Shown here piece after piece: positions 1 to 6,144 of a stretch of 6,144 bases of DNA (positions within the stretch are counted from its first letter, which is position 1; the number at the start of each line of letters is the position of its first letter). The stretch is from Planctomycetota bacterium. Lineage in GTDB: Bacteria > Planctomycetota > Planctomycetia > Planctomycetales > Planctomycetaceae. Below the pieces are notes generated by a model, which was not told where the DNA came from, ran no database searches, and saw only the letters and a program-made list of their open reading frames with translations. Position numbers and translations under genes: made by a program. Where the stretch lies: contig QWOR01000029.1 in assembly GCA_003669575.1 (NCBI GenBank), positions 1 through 6,144 of the forward strand. Direction: 5' to 3'.

Positions 1-407
1 ATGGCCGGGCCATTGTTCTCCATCAGCAGAGAGAAGTAGCCTCGGGTATTGTAGTACTGCGCATCATCTGGCTTGAGGCGGATCGCCTTATCCATGTCGC
101 GGATGGCTTGGATGTAGAGCTTGGCGTCAGACAGGAGCGTGGCCCGTATCGTGTAGGCTTCGGCCAGATCGGGGTAGGCTTGAATTGTCTGGTTGAGCAG
201 CTGGACCGCCGCCTTAAACTCCTGCTTCTGGATGAACTCCTGGGCCCGCTGGAGACACAATTCCGCTGGCATTCCCGGTTGAGCAGCTGCGACGGTGGCC
301 GGGACCCCAGGGTTCTGAGGAGCGGATTGCCCAATCGCTGGGGCCGTGTCGTTCTGACCGCAACCCATCGCACCCAATATCAGGATGCAGGAAATCGATT
401 TGCGCAT
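1..407 (-). CDS. TPR-repeat lipoprotein, 3' end cut off by window edge
   Basis: The gene starts with ATG at 407-405 and stays open to the window edge, giving 135 residues plus two bases. The N-terminus is a short lipoprotein signal peptide: MRK, then a hydrophobic stretch (ISCILILGAM), then Cys16. The lipobox AMGC is slightly non-standard because Met sits at -2. Residues 17-48 are a Pro/Ala/Gln-rich linker. From about residue 49 there are helical tetratricopeptide repeats. The clearest spans about 82-115 (AEAYTIRATLL, then YIQAIRDMDKAIRLKPD) and shows the usual small-residue spacing and closing Pro. A second repeat spans about 49-80 and a third begins at 116 (AQYYNTRGYF). TPR lipoproteins usually act as membrane-tethered protein-binding scaffolds; the partner here is unknown. 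A weak purine-rich AGGGACGAG lies 9-18 bases upstream of the ATG. The gene follows the methyltransferase after 169 bp on the same strand and probably has its own promoter. Confidence 0.8.
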   Translation of the reverse strand, partial: MRKSISCILILGAMGCGQNDTAPAIGQSAPQNPGVPATVAAAQPGMPAELCLQRAQEFIQKQEFKAAVQLLNQTIQAYPDLAEAYTIRATLLSDAKLYIQAIRDMDKAIRLKPDDAQYYNTRGYFSLLMENNGPA

Positions 408-451
408 GTGAGTCACTCGTCCCTGAACTCGTGCGGCCTCCTGGCCAGCTC

Positions 452-486
452 AATGGGGGTTTGGCAAGGCTGTCGCCTCCCCCATT
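452..486 (-). other. Hairpin in the leader of the TPR lipoprotein gene
   Basis: On the plus strand, AATGGGGG (452-459) is perfectly complementary to CCCCCATT (479-486). Inside lies a second stem, AGGC (467-470) and GCCT (475-478), closing a TGTC loop, with seven unpaired bases (460-466) on one side only. The structure sits 45 bases upstream of the lipoprotein ATG and 90 bases past the methyltransferase stop. No U-run follows on the minus strand, so it does not look like a rho-independent terminator. It could stabilise or control the lipoprotein mRNA, or mark the end of the methyltransferase transcript. The pairing is directly visible; the role is inference. Confidence 0.45.
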
Positions 487-494
487 TCACCCGG

Positions 495-524
495 CTTTTA
501 CCCGCATTTCGAGCTTGGGGTCAA
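495..524 (-). promoter_or_regulatory. Possible sigma70-like promoter for the TPR lipoprotein
   Basis: Reading the minus strand, TTGACC (524-519, five of six to TTGACA) is followed after 18 bases by TAAAAG (500-495, four of six to TATAAT). Initiation would fall near position 488, placing the 452-486 hairpin at the very 5' end of the mRNA. Promoter sequences are poorly defined in planctomycetes, and such matches occur by chance, so this is tentative. Confidence 0.27.
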
Positions 525-576
525 TGCCGGTCCGGCGAGAGGGGCCTGTCCGAGCGATCGTGCGCAGCCTGATTTC

Positions 577-1260
577 CTAATTCTTTTCCGGCCAGCGCAG
601 CTCAAAAATCTGGAAATCGCGGTCGGATGGAAACGAACTCACTCGCAGGTCGCGATCAAGGATGCGGACCTGGAACGTTTGGCTCGCCAGCTGAAAGAAC
701 TGCTTTGACCAATAGCGACCGGGGTCGCCCAACCAGCAGACGCCCCCGGAGGAGAGCATTGTCGCCAGAGTTTGGAGAAGCGGTTCGTGCAGCTTGGGAT
801 CGTAAGTGACTTCGCATCCGACGATCGCCGGGAACTGTCGCGCCGGAGGATTTCGCCAGTCGAGAGTCAGTCCCTCGGGATCGGGAAGCTGATTGCGGAT
901 CGCGTTGTAACGGCAGACTTGGACGGCAACCGGGTCGTAGTCACTGAAGACGACACGGGTCCCAAGGGTCTGAGCCACCAGCCCGACCAATCCCACGCCA
1001 GCTCCCAGTTCCAGGAGCTCTGTCTCTCGAGGCCAGGGAGCCCGATCGATGACGTGAGCCATGATCTTGGCACCAGGCCAGAGTGTGGCCCAGTACGGCA
1101 TGTAGTCGTCCCGGCGATTCGCCTCAATGACTTCGGGATCATCGAGGAAAGCGTCGGGCTTCTTCGGGAGCCACAAATCGAGTGTTCGGCCGCCCACACT
1201 GACGATCTCGCTGCCCCAACCACCGGGAATGGACGGCAACGCGATTTCAGGCATAGTCAT
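577..1260 (-). CDS. Class I SAM-dependent methyltransferase, ETFB-lysine-methyltransferase/METTL-like
   Basis: This 227-residue protein has a seven-beta-strand Rossmann methyltransferase fold. The signature YMPYWATLWPGAKIMA (about 53-68) is typical of the METTL21/ETFBKMT group. SAM-binding motif I is ELGAGVGLVGL (84-94), and the acidic motif II is SDYDP (106-110). GCEVTYD (148-154) aligns with the DxxYD segment of protein lysine methyltransferases, with Glu150 at the usual Asp position. GDPGR (178-182) matches the GDPGR of human ETFBKMT. The family transfers a methyl group from S-adenosylmethionine, often to lysines of proteins such as the electron-transfer flavoprotein beta subunit; the substrate here cannot be read from sequence. 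It is probably cytosolic, as no signal peptide is seen. The frame is open to an ATG at 1356, but those extra 32 residues are low-complexity Pro/Gln/Arg/Ser. I therefore chose the ATG at 1260; another ATG lies at 1254. No strong ribosome-binding site marks any of the three. It lies 250 bp after the TolC-like gene. Confidence 0.85.
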   Translation of the reverse strand: MTMPEIALPSIPGGWGSEIVSVGGRTLDLWLPKKPDAFLDDPEVIEANRRDDYMPYWATLWPGAKIMAHVIDRAPWPRETELLELGAGVGLVGLVAQTLGTRVVFSDYDPVAVQVCRYNAIRNQLPDPEGLTLDWRNPPARQFPAIVGCEVTYDPKLHEPLLQTLATMLSSGGVCWLGDPGRYWSKQFFQLASQTFQVRILDRDLRVSSFPSDRDFQIFELRWPEKN

Positions 1261-1391
1261 GGAGGCAAGGTTTCTTCTATGGGGCTGTTGAGGGCCCACG
1301 GGGAGGGACGGGGATGGAGTTTGTCTCTGTGCCAAACCTCGGCCAGATGGACTCATGGCGAGTCACAAGCGCATTCGTGGCGTTGACTGGA

Positions 1392-1507
1392 TTAGAGCGA
1401 TTCCAGAGTTCCACGACAGTTCGGGCAGACAAGAATGCCTGCCCCCGCTGTGTATTCCGCTTGACAGACCTGTTTGACCGTTCATCATCATCGGGAAGGC
1501 GAACCAT
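1392..1507 (-). pseudogene. Frameshifted micro-gene for a zinc-ribbon-like peptide (tentative)
   Basis: An ATG at 1507-1505 lies three bases after the TGA of the TolC-like gene. A GAGGG motif seven bases upstream overlaps that gene's last codons, an arrangement typical of translational coupling. The start frame begins MVRLPDDDE, then continues to a stop at 1277 as a 76-residue sequence rich in Arg, Ser, Asn and Pro that resembles no family. In the -1 frame, from about 1481 to a TAA at 1394-1392, the codons read TVKQVCQAEY, then TAGAGILVCPNCRGTLESL. This resembles the back half of a zinc ribbon (C-x-AEY, then CPNC). One extra base after the Asp-Glu codons would join the two into a 38-residue peptide. 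The first Cys of a normal CxxC knuckle is absent (Lys there). It could be a decayed gene, a sequencing error, a frameshifting site or chance. Confidence 0.3.
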
Positions 1508-1510
1508 GAA

Positions 1511-3781
1511 TCAGCCCTCAGGTTGGATCAAGTTGTTCGACTTGATGATTAGTGGCGAGCGGACTTCCTCGTTCAAGTGACCATCGGCCTGGTGGATTGC
1601 CTCCTCGCTTGAAGCTGGAATAATGATCGGAACGAGGGTAGGTACAACGACTGAGACGGGGATTGGTGTGGACCTTGGTATGGGAGCTGGTCCGGAGGCA
1701 GGCGTTGCGTCTGGATTTGAATCGAATTGTGTGACCGCAGGAATGATGCTGGGAATCTGAGTGCTGTCTGGCGATTCGGAGTACTGCGCCGACTCTTGTA
1801 TTGAGGGCATATCCTGTGGGGAAGTCTTCTGTATGGTGGGCGCGATGGCCGTGTTTGATACTTTAGGGGCACTTATTGCCGTTTCTGGTGAATTGCCCAA
1901 TATGACGTTGTAATTCTCGAGAAGGCGGCCACAGCGGTACTCGACGTCGGTCAGAGCCATGGAGTATTCGAGCCTGGCCTGACCGAGTTTGACGTAAGCC
2001 TGAGCGTAGATGTCCCGGGCCCGATTCAACGAATCGAGGTCGAGATAGCCCCGACCTTCCTTGTTCGAGTTGTAGTCTGCTTCGGCAGCTGCCATCCGAT
2101 CTTCGGCGTTCCTGACCAGCATTTCGTGGTTCTTCATTGCCAGATAGGTCCGGTCGACAGACTGGAACGCGGCCGTCATCTGGTGCAGGACATCGGCTTC
2201 CTGAGCCTGCAGGATCGTCATCGCTTTGATCAGCTTGAGTTCGTTATTTTTGACCTGCTGATTGGCGAATCTCAGACCGAGTGGCTGGGAGTACTCGACT
2301 CCCAGATTCCAGCCTGTCTGATTGAAGCGGAGGAGGCGGTCGTACGCATTCCCCAGTGGCTGGGTTGTCCCCGGAGCACTGCGTGGACCGAGCAAGTCGT
2401 TACCGAAGCCGTTGGTCTGGGCACTGGCCAGTAAATCGAGTCGGGGGCGGTCGAGGTTCTCGGCGGCGGTCAACTGGAGTTCCGCACTCTTCACCGCAGC
2501 CTTTTGCCGGCGAAGTTCGGGACGACGAGACAATGCGGTGCTGAGTGCCGCGTTCCAGTCGAGTTTCATCTCGGCGGTGATCGGGGGATCGATGGGGTAG
2601 ATTATTCGCTCGTTTTTAAGTGTAAACCCCATGAGCAGACGGAGTTCAGATTCCTGCTTGTAGACCTCGTCGAGTGCTTCCAGGACACGTTGTTCGGCCA
2701 GCAAAGTGCCTTCGCGGGCTTCCACCAACCGGGTCAGTTCACTGCCCGATGCGTCTCGCCGGGCGGTGACGATTCCGAGGATGCGTTCCGCGTCCTGCTT
2801 GTTCTGGAGCTCAATCTGGTGTTTCTGAAAAGCGAGGTGGAGTTTGCCGTATTGCATCTCCACATCACGCAGGTAGTTCGTCACGCTGATCTCAAAGTCG
2901 GTCAGCGCGATTTTGTTGTTCAAACGGGCGATTAAAATTCCCTGCTGAACCCCCGTGACTCCCTGAATGTTGTCAGAAACCGGACCTGCAATCATGGAGT
3001 ACAACGAGCCCGATCCGGCCAGTAAGGGCTGGCGGTATTCGGCTCGCATGTTTCCCTCATAGACCGAGGGGAACAGTCGTCCGGCGACATTGTTGCTGGA
3101 CGAATAGTTCCAGGTGTTGCTCAAGCCAATCTGGCCACCGGAAAAGAGCGATTTCTGCAGTGATGTCTGGAATTGTCCGGTCGTTTCGTCAAGGGCTGAG
3201 CCCGCTGGAAGTCCGGTGAACCGAGCGTTCTGAATGACGGAGTTGCTGCCGTACAGAAAGCGTGTCGTGAACTGGGCATCGAACTCTGACAGGGCGGCCT
3301 GTTCGCCACGCTGTCCGTACAACACGCCGCTCGACTGGATGGCCAGATCGAACACTGTCGGGACCGATTCGGGTGAACGCAGCAGGCTGTTGTTCGGGGA
3401 CAGGAATTGACCTCCCCCCTGTCGGATCACCTTGGAGTTGGACAGTGCGTGGAAGATGACCTCCTGGAGAGTCATTTCCCACTTGATGACTGCTTTCCGA
3501 TCGCGCATCCGGACCGGTTCGGGAGCCATTGTATAGTTGATCGTGGTGATGCGTTCGGCATCGGCCAGAGTCAGGTCATCATCGACTGTCAGATCTTTAT
3601 CGTAAGTGAGGTTTTCATCGAAACGAATGCGGTTGGGCGTGACCCGGTAAGTCCCGTCATCTTCCACCAGAGTTTGGTTCTGGCGGCAGGCGCAGAGGGA
3701 GACCGGCAGAATGAGAGCCGCGCAGCACAGCGCGAGCCTCAAACGGCGCAAGTTCCCAGATTGGACGCCCGACCGTCCCAT
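1511..3781 (-). CDS. TolC-family outer-membrane efflux lipoprotein
   Basis: This 756-residue protein is the likely outer-membrane channel of an export system. The start at 3781 gives a good lipoprotein signal: basic residues (LRRLR, 11-15), a hydrophobic core (16-29) and lipobox LCAC with Cys32 as the lipidated residue. Arg33 at +2 fits outer-membrane sorting. Residues 33-100 are a charged segment (repeated LTxDxD/DDLT patterns) before the TolC core. The core runs from about 104 (MTLQEVIFHALSNS) to 630. Beta-rich stretches with aromatic residues (165-260) alternate with long helices at about 280-385 and 515-625. The second half starts with the hallmark SRRPELRRQKAAVKSAELQL (418-437). Residues 631-756 form an unusual Pro/Ser/Thr/Ile-rich tail. 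In the family, trimers form a barrel and periplasmic tunnel that docks on HlyD-type adaptors. It follows the M50-HlyD gene by about 106 bp on the same strand, so it is its probable partner. The frame extends to 4009, but that would overlap the upstream gene and bury the signal peptide. An ATG at 3829 is the other alternative. Confidence 0.88.
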   Translation of the reverse strand: MGRSGVQSGNLRRLRLALCCAALILPVSLCACRQNQTLVEDDGTYRVTPNRIRFDENLTYDKDLTVDDDLTLADAERITTINYTMAPEPVRMRDRKAVIKWEMTLQEVIFHALSNSKVIRQGGGQFLSPNNSLLRSPESVPTVFDLAIQSSGVLYGQRGEQAALSEFDAQFTTRFLYGSNSVIQNARFTGLPAGSALDETTGQFQTSLQKSLFSGGQIGLSNTWNYSSSNNVAGRLFPSVYEGNMRAEYRQPLLAGSGSLYSMIAGPVSDNIQGVTGVQQGILIARLNNKIALTDFEISVTNYLRDVEMQYGKLHLAFQKHQIELQNKQDAERILGIVTARRDASGSELTRLVEAREGTLLAEQRVLEALDEVYKQESELRLLMGFTLKNERIIYPIDPPITAEMKLDWNAALSTALSRRPELRRQKAAVKSAELQLTAAENLDRPRLDLLASAQTNGFGNDLLGPRSAPGTTQPLGNAYDRLLRFNQTGWNLGVEYSQPLGLRFANQQVKNNELKLIKAMTILQAQEADVLHQMTAAFQSVDRTYLAMKNHEMLVRNAEDRMAAAEADYNSNKEGRGYLDLDSLNRARDIYAQAYVKLGQARLEYSMALTDVEYRCGRLLENYNVILGNSPETAISAPKVSNTAIAPTIQKTSPQDMPSIQESAQYSESPDSTQIPSIIPAVTQFDSNPDATPASGPAPIPRSTPIPVSVVVPTLVPIIIPASSEEAIHQADGHLNEEVRSPLIIKSNNLIQPEG

Positions 3782-3808
3782 GTATAGATGCCCCCCGGCC
3801 CCTGGACG

Positions 3809-3837
3809 CGATACGCCCAGTCTCTTCATCTGTATCG
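3809..3837. repeat. Short inverted repeat in the 106-bp intergenic gap
   Basis: CGATAC (3809-3814) and GTATCG (3832-3837) are perfect inverted copies with 17 bases between them, in the spacer between the M50-HlyD gene and the TolC-like gene. The arms are short and no U-run follows, so a terminator is unlikely. It might be a weak protein-binding site or chance. The rest of the spacer (3782-3887) shows a G-rich run (GGGGGG on the minus strand, nine bases before the TolC ATG), which may stand in for a ribosome-binding site. No clear promoter is visible. Confidence 0.2.
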
Positions 3838-3887
3838 ACGGGAAAGAGGCCGCAAAATCACTACATCCGGAAAACTCAACCGAAACG

Positions 3888-6116
3888 CTACAATCGGAAC
3901 TGAAAGGTGGTCTGAATAAAACGCCAAAGCCATCCGGACAGTGAACGGTCGAACAGGTGCACGCGGGCAGTGCCACGCATTCCCGACCGGAACAGCCTGG
4001 GATCGCCATCCAAAGGGACGATCGCCTGGTAGCTTACACTTGAAAGTTTCTCTCGTCCGCGGTCATCAGTCACCGTCACCAGCGGGCCTTGCGACCGTAT
4101 CGACAGACCGGGAGGGGCGTATTCCAGGTGCCGGTGGGACACTTCAGTGATCTGACCTTCCAGAACGTCGGTCGGCAATCCCTCCAGCTTCAATCGGACT
4201 CGTCGATCGAGTACGAGTTCCTGACGCTCCGTCTGGTCCATGACCAGTACGGCCTGCAGTTTATCCGACGGAGCAATGGAGCCGATTTGAGTTTGGGGTT
4301 CCAGAAATCCTCCCACGTTTTGAGGGGAAAGTGGAGTTCCCGACCAGTTGGCTAACCGATCTCGTTGCTGTTCAATTGTGGGTGCGGGGACGCGTGGTGG
4401 TGCGACGAGCGTGCCATCAACGGGACTGCTGATCACCAGTCGTGACTTCTTCTCACGCAGAAGATCAAGTTGCCGCTGGGCGGAAGCGAGTCGCTCCTCG
4501 GCCAGGACGGCGTCCTCGGTCTTGCCGAGCTGTTTGAGCGTGTTGAACTCGACCGTGACGGCATCGAACTGAATCTGGACCTCGAGCAGCTGGGCGTCGA
4601 CCATGGGGTTCACCAACGTCAGCAGGGGGGCTCCGTGCTGGACTGTCGAACCCAGTTTTGCATGTTGAATCTCGATAAACCCTTCTACCGGGTTGTAGAG
4701 ATTGACGGCTTTCTGTGGTTCGATCGTAAATGGAGCTTCGATAAACCACGGGAAGGGAATGAACAGCACCAGGTAGGCCAGGATGCCCAGGAACCCAACC
4801 GTCGCGATGAACCGGGGCTTGCTGATGGAATCACGACGCGGCTGGGAGATCAGCTTGTAAGTGTTCCAGACGAACCCGCCGAAGGAAATCAGGATGGTGA
4901 AGATGGCCATAAGGATCCCAATACTTTGCAGGCGATACGGTTTGAGGACGGTGTAGAAGAACGTAATGATTCCGGCGAACACGACCCAACGATAAATCGC
5001 CGACGCGATCACATAGGTGAAAAACCAGAAACGCCCATGGTCGGGCAGGAAGGCCGGAGCGGGCAGGTCGATTCCCAGACAGACTCGGGCCAGGATCCGC
5101 TGTGTGATCTGGTCAGCTTTTTGTCGGAGGTTGGGGATCTCCAGCAGGTCGGACAGCATGTAGTAACCGTCGTACTTGAGCAACGGATTGGCATTGAAGA
5201 TGACCGTTGAGACTGTCGACACGAAGAAAGTATTCAGGCACAAATAGTGAAACATCCCCGGCTCGGTGTTCCACCAGATCAGCAGGGCGACCGTGGAGAG
5301 CAGGGCCTCGAAGTACATCCCCGCAGCCCCGATCATGATTCGCTGCCACTTGTTATGCAGCATCCATGAATCGGTCACGTCGCAGTACATCGTCGGGCTG
5401 AAGACCAGCAGCATCACTCCGATCGAGTGACACTCACTGCCGAAGTGTTTGCAGGACAACCCGTGTCCGAACTCGTGAATCACCTTGATACAGGCCAGTG
5501 CCACCCAGAGATACATCAGGTTGGGCCAGCTGAAGAATCGCTGGAATTCCGGCAGCGTTTTCTGGATCTCGCCGAACCGCGAGGCGAGAAACAACAGAGC
5601 GATCCCGACCAGACTCAGCAGAACTGCGATCACCATGGGGTGAAACAGCCAGCGGGTAAACGGCATCATCGCCGAGAGGACCCGCTCGGGATCCCAACCG
5701 GGCAACTGGATGGTCAGTGGATTTCGTAGCGTCGAAATCACTTTCTTTCGGACATTGTCGCGGTGGCTTTTGAGGAGGGCCGGACCTTGTCCCATGCGCA
5801 GGGAAACCAGCAGTGCCTTCTCCTGCAGGTCGATGACCAGCCCCTGGATGTCCATCAGTGAGAAGTGCTCGGTCGGGAATCGCGATTGCACCTCAGCCCG
5901 AATCTGCCGGAGGCTGTTCTCGCCATTCAAGAGGTCGAGAACGGTGTACTGCTCCGGCGAGAGCTGGTGATACTTGAGACCGACCGGGTCTTTGATCACG
6001 GCGTGTTTGACACCGCGATACTTGATCCAGGAGATCACCAGATCAGTACGCCGACGGTACGGAATCGGTCGGTCGAACGAGGTCGAGCTCGACTGATTGT
6101 CCTTCTGCAATTGCAT
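3888..6116 (-). CDS. PqqD-like / M50 site-2-protease-like / HlyD adaptor fusion membrane protein
   Basis: This 742-residue protein combines three modules. Residues about 24-105 fit a PqqD-like winged-helix domain (YHQLSPEQYTVLDLLNGENS, then an L-x-E-KALL ending), a fold that binds leader peptides in RiPP pathways. Residues about 158-458 form a polytopic core with seven or eight hydrophobic segments. This core carries the zinc-protease motif HEFGH (His214, Glu215, His218) and NPLLKYDGYY with Asp316 as likely third ligand. PTMYCDVTDSW (241-251) matches the YydH/COG1994 'putative peptide zinc metalloprotease' type. After the last membrane segment (about 436-458), residues 475-504 and 558-623 are two halves of a lipoyl domain around a coiled-coil hairpin (505-557). 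Residues 624-724 form the adaptor beta-barrel. By homology it would cut or handle a peptide in the membrane and pass it to the TolC-like protein encoded next. All catalytic residues are intact. ATG 6116 follows an in-frame TAA 15 bases upstream; no clear Shine-Dalgarno is seen. The substrate is unknown. Confidence 0.9.
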   Translation of the reverse strand: MQLQKDNQSSSTSFDRPIPYRRRTDLVISWIKYRGVKHAVIKDPVGLKYHQLSPEQYTVLDLLNGENSLRQIRAEVQSRFPTEHFSLMDIQGLVIDLQEKALLVSLRMGQGPALLKSHRDNVRKKVISTLRNPLTIQLPGWDPERVLSAMMPFTRWLFHPMVIAVLLSLVGIALLFLASRFGEIQKTLPEFQRFFSWPNLMYLWVALACIKVIHEFGHGLSCKHFGSECHSIGVMLLVFSPTMYCDVTDSWMLHNKWQRIMIGAAGMYFEALLSTVALLIWWNTEPGMFHYLCLNTFFVSTVSTVIFNANPLLKYDGYYMLSDLLEIPNLRQKADQITQRILARVCLGIDLPAPAFLPDHGRFWFFTYVIASAIYRWVVFAGIITFFYTVLKPYRLQSIGILMAIFTILISFGGFVWNTYKLISQPRRDSISKPRFIATVGFLGILAYLVLFIPFPWFIEAPFTIEPQKAVNLYNPVEGFIEIQHAKLGSTVQHGAPLLTLVNPMVDAQLLEVQIQFDAVTVEFNTLKQLGKTEDAVLAEERLASAQRQLDLLREKKSRLVISSPVDGTLVAPPRVPAPTIEQQRDRLANWSGTPLSPQNVGGFLEPQTQIGSIAPSDKLQAVLVMDQTERQELVLDRRVRLKLEGLPTDVLEGQITEVSHRHLEYAPPGLSIRSQGPLVTVTDDRGREKLSSVSYQAIVPLDGDPRLFRSGMRGTARVHLFDRSLSGWLWRFIQTTFQFRL

Positions 6117-6144
6117 GGGGACAGTCCGTTACTGAGGCGTAGTC

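Noticed and set aside
442..449. Palindrome TGGCCA/CTGGCCAG near the lipoprotein start
   Set aside because: It is a single short palindrome with no second copy or known operator match.
108..572. 154-residue plus-strand frame opposite the TPR lipoprotein
   Set aside because: The opposite strand encodes a signal peptide and TPRs, and this frame has no domain.
1319..1337. GTTTG/CAAAC inverted repeat upstream of the methyltransferase
   Set aside because: The five-base arms with a nine-base loop and no U-run are expected by chance.
1261..1356. Longer start of the methyltransferase at 1356
   Set aside because: The added 32 residues are low-complexity and no ribosome-binding site precedes that ATG.
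772..1386. 204-residue plus-strand frame opposite the methyltransferase
   Set aside because: It is antisense to a gene with clear motifs and shows no family features.
1277..1507. Intact 76-residue protein in the gap before the methyltransferase
   Set aside because: The start has a good ribosome-binding site and the stop falls just before the methyltransferase. However, beyond residue 9 the composition looks non-coding and no domain is recognisable; the -1 frame is the more protein-like one.
3782..4009. Longer start of the TolC-like gene at 4009
   Set aside because: It would overlap the end of the M50-HlyD gene by 122 bases and place 76 residues of non-family, Cys/Ser-rich sequence before a clear lipoprotein signal peptide.
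4470..5210. 246-residue plus-strand frame opposite the M50-HlyD gene
   Set aside because: It lies fully antisense to a strongly supported gene and has no recognisable domain; it is a by-product of that gene's codon use.
6129..6144. Tail of an upstream gene ending ACT ACG CCT CAG TAA
   Set aside because: Only 13 bases precede the stop, too few to show coding. It would fit an operon with 12 bases between genes, but it cannot be supported.

Overview
The window reads as a piece of a Gram-negative bacterial chromosome, most likely from the Planctomycetota. I base this on the moderately G+C-rich composition and on a PqqD-M50-HlyD fusion followed by a TolC-type lipoprotein, a pairing I associate with planctomycete genomes. 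This placement is inference, because no rRNA or marker gene is present. All supportable genes lie on the minus strand, so transcription runs from high to low coordinates.

In order of transcription, the first gene (6116-3888) encodes a 742-residue membrane protein. It has an N-terminal PqqD-like winged-helix domain, an M50/site-2-protease-like membrane core with HEFGH and NPLLKYDG motifs, and a C-terminal HlyD-type adaptor with a split lipoyl domain, coiled-coil hairpin and beta-barrel. After about 106 bp comes a TolC-family outer-membrane lipoprotein (3781-1511) with an odd Pro/Ser/Thr/Ile-rich tail of about 125 residues. Together they look like most of an envelope-spanning peptide-processing and export path; no ABC ATPase is visible in the window. 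Three bases after the TolC stop, behind a GAGGG ribosome-binding site, a very short reading frame begins. A one-base frame change would turn it into a 38-residue zinc-ribbon-like peptide.

A class I SAM-dependent methyltransferase of the METTL/ETFB-lysine-methyltransferase type follows (1260-577). A 169-bp gap (408-576) then holds a possible promoter and a compact hairpin. Last comes the 5' part of a TPR lipoprotein (407 to beyond position 1). The methyltransferase and TPR lipoprotein may be separate transcription units, since their functional link to the export pair is not evident. No RNA genes, CRISPR arrays, insertion sequences or convincing rho-independent terminators were seen.
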